DNA of 64,000 nucleotides, taken from NCBI GenBank assembly GCA_038373885.1, contig JAWZYV010000114.1, forward strand, positions 1 to 64,000, given 5' to 3'. Shown here piece after piece: positions 46,432-58,588 of the stretch. Origin of the DNA: Cheiracanthium punctorium (Eukaryota > Arthropoda > Arachnida > Araneae > Cheiracanthiidae). Numbering within the stretch: the first letter of the stretch is position 1; each line of letters begins with the position of its first letter. Made by a program: the position numbers and the translations under genes. A model generated the notes under the pieces. It searched no databases, was not told where the DNA came from, and saw only the letters and a program-made list of their open reading frames with translations.

Positions 46432-46437
46432 GTAAGT

Positions 46438-47037
46438 GATTATATATTTTTTCTCTTCTGGGATTCATAGTGCAATGATTTATTTACATGTGCTTAAAAT
46501 GCATGTGTCAGTTTCTTGTACCTTAAAATTTCGGAATATTTTTTTGCATCACGATTTCACATTTTTATTGATTTCTGTATAATCCAATCAATTAATTTTT
46601 TAAAGTCATCTATTGCTAAAAACCTTGACCAAAAAAAAAAGTTATCACTTGTCATTAATATTTTTTCGAGCAAACAAATCATATAATATGAAGTTAAAGC
46701 TTGCTTAATTAACTTACACGTATAAAAAAAAAGAAAAAAAAAAGAAAGAAGCTAATTTTATTTTGATATGTACTGTGTTGTAGTGTTGTTTATACGTATT
46801 TGAAAATGTTGAATCATAATATTCTGATGCATTTTTAATGTAGTTTTTTCTTAGTTAACTTCAATAAATGTTGCGATGTGCATAGTATTCTCAACAAACT
46901 AAAATTTAGAAAACTTTTTAATTCATTTTGGAGTACTTAGCGCTTGACTAATTTTTACTTGTTAACACTTTTTATTACTAGACTTTGTAAAAGTGGAAAC
47001 GAACTTTGCTATGCATTTTTTATTTCCTAATAACTGA
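46438..47037. other. AT-rich DNA (intergenic or intronic)
   Basis: If the donor at 46432 is real this would be intron. Otherwise it is AT-rich sequence with A runs near 46727-46746. Confidence 0.45.
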
Positions 47038-47432
47038 CAGTAGCGTTGTTAGAAATTTTTGTTCGGGTGTGGCTGAGAACCCAAAATCTAAAATACAGTA
47101 TAACTTATAAAAATCGGTATATCATTTTCTCGGTGGGGGTGGTAGAGAGGAATGTCCCCCCCCTTTTATTTTGAATAAAAGTGTTCGCATAAAAAAATGA
47201 ATTTAAAAAAAAGAAAATATGAATAAAAAATCATAAATAGAGTCTAAAATATTTGCAGATGGAAAAACACAATAGAAAAGATTTCTCAATTTGGTCTAGG
47301 TCCGTACAATCTCAAATTTCTCAGGGAAAACTTTAAAATTTATCCACAAATACGTAATTTTCTCCATATCCTACGTTTACTCATTTCGGGGGGTTGCTGT
47401 AGCCCCATCAGCCACCCCTAGCTGCTCCCCTG
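47038..47432. mobile_element. hAT MITE, 395 bp
   Basis: The left end is CAGTAGCGTTGTTAG and the inverted right end is CAGGGGAGCAGCTAGGGGTG. Flanking octamers ATAACTGA (47030-47037) and ATAACTCA (47433-47440) match at 7 of 8. G and C runs lie inside the ends (near 47130-47165 and 47388-47394). Confidence 0.75.
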
Positions 47433-47965
47433 ATAACTCATATATATATGTATATTATCAATATTTATTTATTTTTAATTTATCCCATGATAGTTTAGAA
47501 ATTACAGCCAGCGTTTCTGTTTCTAGGACGGTTTCACTGCACTAAAATGTCGCGGAATCATAACGCAATACAGCGTTACAAACGTAGTTATTATGAGCGA
47601 TTAACAATCATTTCGCAAAGAGTAAATTTCTCAGAGTCAGTATCTTGTAACATAAATACTAAATTAACAATTGTAAAGTGAACGTATTTTTCAAAAACTA
47701 ATCCTAAAAAAAACAAGATTGCTAAATTAACTATTATTTTTATGTTTGTTTTTAATTGATTATCAATTGATACATGAAAACAACGTTTAGGTCTCCGCAT
47801 TGTTGTGAGACTCCGTGTCGTACTAGTTCTGGTTTCCTTTCCACTGATGTTTAAACCATCCATTTTAATACACCCTAGGGTGCGCACATAATTAAACTGG
47901 TAGCGAGCCAACCTTTTTAAATAGCATATTTGCCCAAATTTAGGGGAAAGGGTTCTCTCTTAGGG
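47433..47965. other. Intergenic DNA, nothing recognised
   Basis: AT-rich with a small TA run. A 106-codon minus-strand frame (47591-47911) is unrecognised. Confidence 0.45.
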
Positions 47966-48173
47966 CAGTGGCGGATTATTGAAAGTTTGTCGGGGAGGGG
48001 GGGGCGGTTAGTTTGTCGGTGGGAGCGATTAGTTTGCCGGTTGGGGGCGGTTAGTTAGAAGATTGACGTATACATCCATTTTATGGAAGTAAAATAGGAT
48101 CTTTTACATTAATTTCTTCTTTCTCGGGGGGGGGGTGTCGCCACCTCCGCCCCCCACCTTTAATCCGCCCTTG
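47966..48173. mobile_element. hAT MITE, 208 bp, exact target duplication
   Basis: The termini are CAGTGGCGGATTATTGAAAG and, inverted, CAAGGGCGGATTAAAGGTGG. An exact 8-bp duplication, TCTTAGGG, lies at 47958-47965 and 48174-48181. G runs near 47994-48002 and 48126-48135 sit just inside both ends. The 5' part contains three imperfect 'gcggttagtttg' repeats. Confidence 0.88.
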
Positions 48174-48181
48174 TCTTAGGG

Positions 48182-48375
48182 TGAGTTATAATTTCATGAT
48201 TATGCATTTTATATGAAGTTAATTATTCGACGTAGTAATCAGAAAAATTTTGCTCGATATATTGAAATAAATAAGCGAATATTTTAAAAGTGAGCTATGG
48301 CTTTTTAATAGTTGTATTACATATATTCTCAGATTGGCTGGGATTCAGTTTTTCTTTTCTTTTCTTTTCTTTAAT

Positions 48376-48407
<32 letters not shown>

Positions 48408-49100
48408 TTTTTTTTAATATTTTATTTCTTATGCGATGGTTTAAGACAGCTGTCGTTCGAATAACCTTTAATCAGTCCAGCAATCCAGACATATTATTAA
48501 CATGTTTTTAGGGTTTTGCTATTTAACCTTAATGATTTTTATTCGCATTTGCAGCCTAAGTTCATGGTTGGTACTAGCTAAAAACCTCTTTAAGCTTTTC
48601 TGTCTGTTCAGATTTCGACGCAGCATTTTATAAACGACATTTTTTTTCTTTTTCATTTGAAATTTTTATTATTTCATGGTTAATTCTCGTATACTGGTTT
48701 AATTTGATGCTTCCTCATTTTAAAATGTGAGTTTTTCTGTTCCTTGTGTTTTCCCATTAATTTTTCAGTTCCTTGCTAGTTACACGGACGATCTCAGTTC
48801 CAACATTTATTTTTTTTTTAATTTTTTTTTTTGTGATCAAAAGACCTTGTGTCAGATATTTTATACCCTTACTTATTGTTTTCTAGCAAATTATTATCTA
48901 AAAAATAAATAAATAAATAAAATAAACAAACACTGCAATTTATGTAAAAAAATAACTATACGGTACATGTCAAGTCAAATTTCAAGATTATGAGAATGAG
49001 GGAATGATATTTCCTTCTGAAAGAGATAGGATTTCGGCGTACGCATTGCGTTAGTTTTGATTTAGATTATTCATCGGTTAAGAATGTTTCATTTTATATT
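48182..49100. other. Intergenic DNA with a TTTTC microsatellite
   Basis: A (TTTTC)n tract followed by pure T spans about 48349-48415. T runs lie near 48809-48832 and an AAAT run near 48896-48922. No gene was found. Confidence 0.55.
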
Positions 49101-49499
49101 TTAACCCTTTACAATACGAGGCGCAACCGTTTTCACATCAGTGTAGAAGGACAACTGGATACACTGCCCAACGCTGAAAAATTGAAGCCGTTTTGAACTT
49201 TTTCAGCGATGAGGTCATGTGTTCAGTCTATCCAATTTTTCTTCTGTAACAATGCAACTTCATCACATTCTCCAGTTTCCAGAAAATGCCTGTACATGAC
49301 TGTAAAAATATATGACATCGATTTTACAAATAATTCATAATTTTTACTGGAAATGGTGCGCTGAAAAGTAAAGGATTTTCGTGTAACTATGTCACCCTTA
49401 AGTATTTTATTGAGATCAAGTATAGCCTCGTGAATCAAAACTTGGAAAATGTCTAACGCTGGAGTATTTTATGTCCTTACAGCGAACACCGCATGTTAA
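49101..49499 (+). mobile_element. piggyBac-like MITE, copy F (divergent)
   Basis: It is bounded by TTAA (49101-49104 and 49496-49499). The left terminus is CCCTTTACAATACGAGGCGC. Family blocks survive: 'tgcccaacgctgaaaaa', 'aagtaaaggatt', 'gtgtaactatgtcaccc', 'attgagatcaa' and 'aacaccgca'. It is an older or separate subfamily member without the inverted duplication. The 71-codon minus-strand frame inside it is a by-product. Confidence 0.72.
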
Positions 49500-49829
49500 A
49501 TGTGACTGCGTCACAACTAAACCTTCAAAGTTCTTTATTTATCTTTGTTGTTATAGTTAAATAAATAATGTACAACGTAATTTTATGAAAGAAGCTAAAA
49601 TGTCTACATAAAAATCTCATTTTTCGGGAAAATTATAGTTAGTGCCCTCCTTAATTATTTGAATCTAAAATGTTAATATACATTGAACAATTTTACGTAT
49701 ATCAGACCATGTGTTAAAACTTAATATCGATAGTCAATATTAATCAAAATATTCAAAACCAACGGAAAAAGAATTAATGTCAGAGTGAAGTCTTTTTCTG
49801 AAAATTTCCGCCCTTTCCACCGTTTGGAC

Positions 49830-49868
49830 ACCCCCCCCCCCGAAATGTTTTTCTGGACACGTCCCTGA
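49830..49868 (-). mobile_element. hAT MITE end (solo)
   Basis: On the minus strand it begins CAGGGACGTGTCCAGAAAAA and runs into a G run (C run at 49830-49840 on the plus strand). The opposite terminus was not found. Confidence 0.45.
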
Positions 49869-50267
49869 CAGTGAACTCTGGAAGTTTGACACTTGTGATG
49901 GCAATAAAAAATGCCACACGTATGGCGGTATTATGTAAACGTAATGTACTGTCTCACAAGAAAACAGTCCAACTTTGAAGGTTTAATTGCATTAATAAAT
50001 CTGCACCAGATACGATTTTAAATGCAATAGAGTCATCTAAGCATTGTTATCCCAGTTTTTTGTATCTGATGTAAAACATTCGTGATATGTTTATTTGTAT
50101 CTGATGTATGATAGACACATTTTTGATTTCAGGAATTTCGGAAAACTAGAATTACACCAAGAGAATTACACATAACCTATTTTGAATTAGTATTATTTAA
50201 GTTATAAACTTTATATATTTTAGTTAATGTCAAAGGCTCAGAATAAAATGCAAAAATATGGGATTTA
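49869..50267. other. AT-rich intergenic DNA, nothing recognised
   Basis: A pair of 'tgtatctgatgta' repeats occurs near 50064-50107. Nothing else. Confidence 0.5.
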
Positions 50268-50522
50268 AAAAATTCTATATGTTTCATATTAGTACAATCT
50301 ATTATGTTATTTGCTATACTGACAAAATTGGGACTTATGTTTTTTCAGAAATATTTTCTGTATTTAGCAGGGCCTTAAATTTAAATTAAAAAGCTATGAA
50401 ACTTAAAACATGGCATGCTTCATATTAGTACAATCTAGTACATTATTTGATAATTTGAAAAAATTGGGACTTATGTTTCAAAAATATTCTCTGTATTTAG
50501 AAGTTCCTCTTAAATTTAAATT
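50268..50522. repeat. Tandem duplication, about 137-bp period
   Basis: Two imperfect copies each run through 'cttcatattagtacaatcta', 'aaaattgggacttatgttt', 'tctgtatttag' and 'taaatttaaatta'. The second is slightly shorter. No coding capacity. Confidence 0.75.
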
Positions 50523-52727
50523 AAACATCTTCAAATACGAAAATTTCTCCAACAAACTAATTTTATGAATGCTATGTTAATTAAATGAAATTTTTAAAAC
50601 TTAATTCAAAGTATTATTTTTAAGTTAAAAATTTAAATGCAAGAAAGCATGCTTATTACTGATTTTCTTAAAAATAAACTGAATTTCAAAATCTTTTTAG
50701 AAATTTTTTATCTTTTAGTTTGTTATAATAGTAGGAGTTTTTCTTAGAAACCAAAAGAAAGAATGAGTACTGCATGTGATATCAACACTAACACTGTTTC
50801 TTAAAAATGCTGCTTTCTTTATTTCTTCCAGCAACACTGTGTTGAAAAATAATACAAGTATGATCATCTAATCTAACTTTACATTTCTAAATTTCTTGTA
50901 AATTATATTTTTATCCAAAACGTGAGTAAACATAACTTGTTTTTCACACTTTAGATCGCGAAATGAGATAAAAGATATTCATTTATTAGCATCTCTCCTC
51001 TCTCATTTTTCTTTTTTTTTTTTCTCCAGAAATGTGCATATAAAACAGCTGAATACTAATGTATCTGTTTAAGATAACAATGCTACATTGTGGTTGGTCG
51101 TAAAAACGTCGCATAAAACATGACAGGACTCTTGATATAACGCGATCGTTGTTTTCTTACTTTAAAACAACATATAGTTGGAAAAAACATTCTGTTGAAC
51201 ATAGCATTCGTATATAGAACCTGAACGTTTTTTCTTTACCCATTCATCTATCACTTACGTAAAAATTTTAATTTTTTATGATGTAAAATGGAACTCCTCA
51301 AACATATATATAACCTTTAAATAATAATCTACAAGTTTTTAGTTCCCTTTGATAGTATTTTTATAAAAGCTTTTTTTTTTAAAGCTAATATATTGCTGTA
51401 ACTTTTTAGTTGCTTTACTTTTATTAAATATTGCTGTTTTTAGTCTGCCCTAGTCTATTATTCATGTAAATGTTTGTCATTGTGTAACTAAAACCTATAC
51501 CTCAAATTAAATACAAATATATATTTTAGTATCCAATAATAAACTCAAATAACTGCTACAGCCAATAATATAGTCATGAGCGTCACCACCTATCGATTGG
51601 GGAGCACGGAGGACAAAATATGGGTGGGTGTTTTTTCCCTATCTTTATGAACAGTTGAGCTTATTATAGGCTCGAGCGCAGTAAGTTCATACAAAGCCCT
51701 CAAAGAGATCGATACAGACTAAATATGGTTCCATTTCCTGACAAAATTAAATTTGATTAAAACGGCCCCTTCACAAAAATAAAATTAAATCTTCTCTTCA
51801 TTGAAATTTTGTCTTGCATTTTGATTTGTTTTGTATATCAGCGACTTTTACAAAAACTAGTATGAAAATTCACAAAAATGGGAACCCAGAAAAAATTTCT
51901 GGATCGACCGATGGGTTTCTGTCCTCACTGTTGGGTCTGTGGAAACGATCCTATGAATCTAGAGCCTGGAATCAAATGTTTTTGGGTGGGGTAAAAAGTA
52001 TCTGTAATAATTTTTTACATATTTTGGTAGATAAATGGAAAAAGAAATCATATTTCGGGTATAGTCCATTCGCGGAAACTGAATCATAAAATTTCTACCA
52101 CCATGCCTCCGCATGAAAATAAAATACCATGTGCCTCTTTAACTTTCTGTAATTTATGCACGTATATATGCCTGCGGCTTTCTCAGTGGTATTTCTGAAC
52201 ATGAATCGATACCATATTCTTAGAGATCAAAACTTTTGGAATAATAGTAACACTGACTGATGTACTTCCTCATTTCTTGGCAAAATAACGCATAACTGCG
52301 ACTTAAGACTGCTGCCACAAAGTTTATTTTTGGATGAGGAAGCTTTCTAACATTTCTTATTAGAAGAATTAAATTAAAAAACTATATTAGCAATTGCGGT
52401 AAATCTGGTACCCTTCTTCCTTGTATGTTTGATGATCGTAATTCAATGTCACATAAAATAGGAAGGAAAACTGATATTTCAGTTTTTGAAAACTTTATTA
52501 CAGCAATATAAATTACAGGTATTCATAGAAAAATAAAGCACAAATATAATAGGCTTATTGAGTTATACTCAAGCATGTATACAGTTTTAGTATTAAAGAA
52601 AGAGTTTTAAAAATCCCATGTACTAGTTACCCTATATTTTTATGCGGATGTAACTTTCCACTTCGTAATTTTGTATTTTTCCACTTTATATAAGTACTAT
52701 TTTGTTATAATAATGCATTAGTAACAG
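50523..52727. other. AT-rich intergenic DNA, nothing recognised
   Basis: About 2.2 kb without identifiable elements. A 91-codon frame (51814-52089) has no recognised domain. Confidence 0.45.
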
Positions 52728-52873
52728 CAGGGGTATGTCCAGGGGGAGGCTGAGTAAGCTGCAGCCCTTCCCCGAAATCTCTCATTTGACTTAGCTTACA
52801 GTTTGATATTTAGTTTACAATTTGAAACACAGCCCACCCCCCTCCCCCGAAATAAAATCCTGGCACACCACTG
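52728..52873. mobile_element. hAT MITE, 146 bp, exact target duplication
   Basis: The termini are CAGGGGTATGTCCAGGGGGA and, inverted, CAGTGGTGTGCCAGGATTTT. An exact 8-bp duplication, AGTAACAG, lies at 52720-52727 and 52874-52881. G- and C-rich runs lie inside both ends. Confidence 0.87.
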
Positions 52874-53074
52874 AGTAACAGTGATCTATTTTGTAACAAT
52901 GTTACTCTGTAAAATTTTAAAGAGAACAAATAAACAGGGGTATTTTCGCATACTTGAGGAACAAATAAACGAGGCTCGTTTGCATAAAACATAATCGAGG
53001 TCTAATTTTATGCCTCGATTAAGAGAAACGTAGCCAGGAGTAAACGTCCTAATGGACCAGTGGATGTGTTAGCT

Positions 53075-53150
53075 GTCTAAACCCTACAAGACTCTGTCTG
53101 TCTCTACAAGACTCTACAAGACTCTGTCTGTTTAACCCTACAAGACTCAG
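53075..53150. repeat. Short tandem repeat ('ctacaagactctgtctgt' unit)
   Basis: Four occurrences of CTACAAGACTC are interleaved with CTGTCTGT, forming a nested minisatellite. Confidence 0.85.
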
Positions 53151-54467
53151 ATTTTTTCTGTTTCTGAAATAAAAAAAGGTGATGATGTTAGTAATTATTA
53201 TTTGGGGAAAAGTAATTTAAAAAATAATAGCCTAATATTTTACTAGAAAATCACTTTTTCATTTCAGTTTTGCATGCGGTACACTGGGCCTTAGCTATAC
53301 TTTTTTGGTACTTATTTTGAAATTTTAATATTCAAATCATTTCTTGATATGACGAACTCCAGCACACAATAATTTTTTATTCGGGTCAAAACTCTTTGCT
53401 AACAATTTTTCGTCAATTTTCTAAAATAAACAAAACCACATTCGAAAGATTACTGTTGAAATTTCAATCAGTTTTGGCAATAATATGAGCAATAAGTACA
53501 TCTACATGAATGCGCCTGAATTATATCGTTGTTAACTATGTATAAATACTCTTCAAAACAAACAGATGTCTATACTAGTATTTTATGAACGGAGAGGAAT
53601 AATTAAAGTGGCTGCACCACATAGGGTACCAGGTGCCTTGTAGTGTTTGTTAAACTCGTATACATTTGTTTATTTCAATGTTCGAAGTCAATTCATTCTT
53701 CCAGGATAGGCAGACCTCTTCTGGCTACGTGGAGTGTAAAAAAATCTGTAATGCCTTTTTGTTCCGAGAAGCACGACGAATCAGAATCAACTGATGTATC
53801 ACAGAAGTAATCGGCTGCAGCATAATCAAACTGATCATTCTGTTCAATAGTTACTTTCGCTCGCTAAACTTACCCTTGACAGTATCTGCATTGATCCAAT
53901 TTAACGCTTCACTCGTCCCGAGCCAAATTAAAAACATTCTTAAACGTTTTTTTCTTCTCTTGGACGCGTGACGATTTAATAGGATGAATGCGTTCGAAAC
54001 GGCCGGGATCTGCTTAACTGAAACATTATATCATAAGACACGCACACAGAATGCGAAGGCTCACGGTTGAAGTTCATTACTAAAAGCTGCATTTTATTGC
54101 TTTCTTTTTTCGTCGTGTAATATTAGGTTATTTTCGTGTTTGTAGTGGAAGAGAAGGAATACAATAAATAAAAATAAAACATTATATGTGTGAGTGCATT
54201 ACGTTCTGGTTCTCGAAAAAATGCTCGTGGTATGAAGTAAAACGGCTAACATGCAAATTTAAGAGAATGAAATTATTCTAGTGCGTGGAAAGAATTGATG
54301 CGCAGTATATTTTTTTTTTCTCTCAAATGATTGAATGACTGTAGTCAGAATTTAGGGTTTCCATTTACCACAGGAAACCACAAACTCTGCGTGAGATCGA
54401 TTTTAAAAACTTCTGAAAAGAATGATGTTTTAAATTTTGGTCCAAAAATCTGAGAAGTCCTAAAAAC
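53151..54467. other. Intergenic DNA, nothing recognised
   Basis: The part at about 53680-54100 is less AT-rich and repeat-free but has no coding frame of note. Confidence 0.45.
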
Positions 54468-54620
54468 AGGGTTCCTACGCCCTCAGGGAAACCTGGAAAA
54501 CAGGGAAAACTCAGGGAATTGAAAATTAGCTCTTAAAACTCAGGGAAACCTCTTGGAAAATGTAATTTTGCTTTATAAACCTGGAAAATAAACCCTGGAA
54601 TTTTAAGAAAATTTTCCCCC
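54468..54620 (+). mobile_element. DNA-transposon end with 'cagggaaa' blocks
   Basis: It starts CAGGGTTCCTACGCCCTCAG and continues with repeated 'agggaaaactcaggg' and 'cctggaaaa' blocks, a terminus style widespread in invertebrate genomes. No right end is visible. Possibly related to the block at 60388-60915. Confidence 0.4.
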
Positions 54621-55029
54621 TCTCTTTATTTTTATGGCTTTCACCCTATTCAAGGGTTCAACTACTTCGCTAATGAAGCACTCATGCAATTGGAAATGGA
54701 TTATACAAGATTAATCATCTATCACTTAAGACTGCTTAGGACGAATAGCACACTTGCTTCTCATTTTGTCTCTGCAGTTCTGAGCATTTGTGATTGCTCC
54801 CTTTTCTCATTTGAGTTGGAGGGGCTGTTCTTTGTGTTGTGTACTGTGCACAAAGTTAGATTGTGTAATATTATCACATATATACAAACTCTAAACAAAG
54901 CACAGATAAAAAATTTTACTAAGTTGTATTGATATATTTTTAACTTATAAAACCAACTGACATCAAGCATAATCTTAGCTACAGTGCTGAGTACTAGCAA
55001 GCTTACTTTAATATTATTTTCCTGCTGCG
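54621..55029. other. Intergenic DNA, nothing recognised
   Basis: Overlapping frames of about 80 codons on both strands are unrecognised. Confidence 0.45.
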
Positions 55030-55204
55030 CAGTGGCGTAGCCAGAAAATTTTCATGGTGGGAGGGGGGGGGTACGACTACTGCAACTCATATATATGTGT
55101 ATGTGTGTAATAAGGGAGTGAATAATATACATTTTATATGACAAAAAAATTCCTCATGGGGGTATGACCCCTAAACTCCCCCCCCCCTCGTGGTTACGCC
55201 ACTA
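55030..55204. mobile_element. hAT MITE, 175 bp
   Basis: The left end is CAGTGGCGTAGCCAGAAAAT and the inverted right end is TAGTGGCGTAACCACGAGGG. Flanking octamers CTGCTGCG (55022-55029) and CTGCTGTG (55205-55212) match at 7 of 8. A G run near 55060-55070 and a C run near 55179-55187 sit symmetrically inside the ends. Confidence 0.85.
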
Positions 55205-55835
55205 CTGCTGTGAAAATATAAAAGTACAGCTGCACAGTGGTAGCCTTTGTCTCTTTTTATTTAGATGGTTTTATTTTAAAAAATAAATAAAACATCCGAA
55301 ATAACTTGCAAATTATGAATTACCATCTGCCCTCTATATCGAGTCTCATTTGGAATTCAACCAGTCAAACTTCCGTTTAGTTACGCTTCCCGTTGAGCAT
55401 CACGAAACTTTCTCGACTGTTCCTCTCGGATTTCATTGTGAAGATGGTGTTGAGTTGATAGCACGAATATCTTTAGCACGCATGTCAAATATTTATTTGT
55501 GGGTTTATTTTCTCTGTTTGCATTTATTTGTTGCAATATCTATAGTTCAAAGTTGAAGTAATTTTGGCTACATTTCTGCATACTGTGAAAGAACGTATAA
55601 TTGCAGTGGGGCCTTCGAAAGTTGTATGCTTCCTTGGGGGGCAATTTTATTCCTCAGAATTGTTCAACTTTTGGGGGTGTACGTGTACAAGTTGAGTTGG
55701 GGAGGGGGGGGGACACATTGCGGGAAGTTTTTAATTTTATTGGAAAGAATTATACAAAACTGTTTTATAAGGCATGCTTAGGCATTTTTATATTTAAAAT
55801 TGAAAATAAATTGTGAGTAATTATTTATTCAACTT
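55205..55835. other. Intergenic DNA, nothing recognised
   Basis: Frames of 68 and 71 codons (55350 and 55601, plus) are unrecognised. The G run near 55700-55711 may be MITE debris. Confidence 0.45.
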
Positions 55836-56110
55836 AATACTAATATTTTGTAATGACAAATAATACTAATATTTGGTAATAATTAATAACATTCACATTA
55901 AACTAATTTATTAATTAAAATTAATAACGAGCACATAAAAATGTTTTGTTGATTCAGCAAAATTTTGCTGACGTTGTTTTAACAAAATAGTTGTGTTCAA
56001 TCAATCTTTGGTAATTTCAGCAAAATATGTCTTGATTCAATAAAATATTTGGTCTTTAACAAATTATATTGCTCCAATAAAATATTTTGTTAATTTATCA
56101 AAGTTATTTG
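55836..56110. repeat. Degenerate short repeats
   Basis: 'aatactaatatt' occurs twice (about 55836 and 55862). From about 55960 a loose repetition of 'tcaataaaatattttgtt'-like units recurs five or six times. No function is inferred. Confidence 0.5.
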
Positions 56111-57596
56111 GTTAAAGCAACGCCAAACTTTTCTTGAATGCAATATAAATGACATAATTACAGGATGAGTTTCTTTTAAAAAAGAAAAAAAAGAACTATT
56201 GCTTTATTCGATGTGATTCGATCTTTGATTCATACTCTAAGAACATAGTTTATTATTATACGTAGTTCAACAGGAATAAAATTGTTCCGAAACTCTCTTA
56301 GTCTGAAAAACCCGATCAGAGGTTGAGTACTCGGTCTAGAAAGAAAGAGGAGGTGGATTTAATTACCCCGGATGATCTATAATTACTGCCAATTGTGGAT
56401 GATGTTATCTGACAGCATACCGTAATCATAATCATGAACGAACTCAAAACTCCGAAAAAGGTTAAAAGAAAATAACCGACACCTTTGACTCCTTAACCGT
56501 ATGTTTGTAAATGTTAGTGTGATAACATTTACGAAACTTTCTTTTCCAAAATTTTATGACACTCTAGTTGGGGAAATAGCCGGGTGTTGGTCCTAAATTT
56601 AAATAAATACATAAATTACTTAATAATGAGTTGCTAGGAAGGTGACTTTACGTTTCATTTTAACTTATAGTAAAGGCCATCATTTTTACTGAAAAAATTC
56701 AGTGGCTTATTTATGGTTACCTGTCGCGTGCTTCCACTGTCGCAAATACTGGACGCCAAATATTTGTTTTCTGTGTCCATCGCTTTTCAACCTATCGGAA
56801 AATTTTAAAATTTCACCAATCTACGAAATTTTGTTGAAAAGTGTAATATATTCTTTCTCTCCTAATCATCGCTAGCTAATTTGCTTGCATGGAAGTTACC
56901 AACAATCATAGCCAAAGCATAATTTGCTCTTTTTTAATCCGGTAGCCGCAAGTTTGACAGCTTCAATCAGTGAGCAATTATTTACGATTTGAAACGCGGT
57001 CATTACTAGGTAGAAAGAGGACAATTAATCACACAAAAAAAGGGCTACCGTATTCGTATTTCCCTTTTCAAACGATGTGACATCGAACCTTACATAACCT
57101 CTTATCGCAGACCATCTCACTTCTCCAGTTTTTAGCGCCGAAGCGTGTAATAACGTACCCTTGACCCTGATTAATATGAATGAAAGGCCCTGCGTATTAC
57201 TTTTCGAGGAAAGGATGCAAATTAAAACTGAATTAGCAGTGCCCATTCATGGAAACCTGTCCGAGTTCAAATACATTGTTGCCAGAGCAACACAACTAAA
57301 AAAGAAAAAAAATAAATAACTTATATTCCCTCAGTGAACCTCCTCACGCTTCTGAACTGTACCGAAAAGAAGACCCCGGAGCGAGGGGCTGTTCTGATAA
57401 CCCTCACCTCTTGTTTTAGAGCGACAGGCATTCACGTTATCCAATCAAAGGTCAAGAAGCAGGGCATTTCCCCATCGTGGCAAATTATTTCATCTTTTGC
57501 CTGGAGACAAAATTCTTCTCGGACTCTGAATACAAACGGCAGACGCGGCGATGAGAATGTGGTTAATTTTTTGTGTGTGGCTTCTTTTGTTACCGT

Positions 57597-57597
<1 letters not shown>
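56111..57597. other. Intergenic DNA, nothing recognised
   Basis: About 57040-57580 is more GC-balanced. A 111-codon plus-strand frame (57334-57669) runs straight into a 36-base T tract and ends in poly-Phe. No recognised domain or splice-consistent gene. Confidence 0.45.

Positions 57598-57633
<36 letters not shown>
57598..57633 (+). repeat. Poly(T) tract, 36 T
   Basis: The longest homopolymer in the window; no associated retroposon body was recognised beside it. Confidence 0.95.
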
Positions 57634-57637
<4 letters not shown>

Positions 57638-58588
57638 CCAATCTTAAGTTCGTTGGGAGGCCACAGTAAATCAAAATCAAGCTTCACAAATCAGTTACAG
57701 TTTATTTTGCTTTCATCAGTTGTCATAATTCGCCTGAATAAGGTTTTTAAATTTTACAGGGGGAAAAAAAAGTTTTTTTTTTCTATAACTGATACCATTT
57801 TGAGTGATTCTTATGTATAATAACCTCCTGAATCAAAAACGACCACCATTTTTGCTCCATCATTCACAGTTTTCCAGTGATTCCCCCTCCTTCCCCCATT
57901 TTTTTCACTGTTCAGAAATTGTATGAACAGTGAAGTGTCGGAGAAAAATTTATTTCAGGCATTAAATGTCTTCTGAGGGGCTACATACATGAAATGTATT
58001 AAAGCACTGATATTAGTGGCAAATCAGAGGGGGGGGGGATTTGGAGAAACTTGCCAACTTAAATTTTAAAATATTCATAGAAATAAAAATACATTTTTTT
58101 TTGTAATTTTTAAACTTTCTGCCTCCCCTCTTTTCTCTTACCCGAACACCAAGAACAATAAAAATGTATAGCTACAAGCGGCTAAAAGCGAGTGAGTGGG
58201 ACCAGGCCCAAGAAAGTTTCTCTGCAAGAAAGTTTAGAACATTCACTGTACAAATTTATCTCGCAGAACAACTCCCACATCTTGTATTTTACGCAGTAAA
58301 TCTCCTGTTTTGACATATTTTAACCTTCATTTTGGCAAAAGGATCATTTAATACTTAAAAATAAAATATTTATAATATAGCTATGCGGATAAAATAAAGG
58401 AATCTTCGTGGACACTAAGATTAGACAACTTTAACGACTTAGCATTGACGGAACACTTGAATCAGGAAAGGAAAGTATTGCATTTAGAAACGTATGGGAA
58501 CTTTTTGCGTAACCAACACGAAAAAAATTTAAATAAAATAAATAAATAAATTATGTCACTCATGTCGATGAACTGCGGCAGCAGACAG
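57634..58588. other. Intergenic DNA, nothing recognised
   Basis: G-rich patch near 58029-58037. No element ends found. Confidence 0.5.

Noticed and set aside
57334..57687. Overlapping frames of 111, 82 and 65 codons
   Set aside because: They depend on the 36-base T tract and have no recognised domain.
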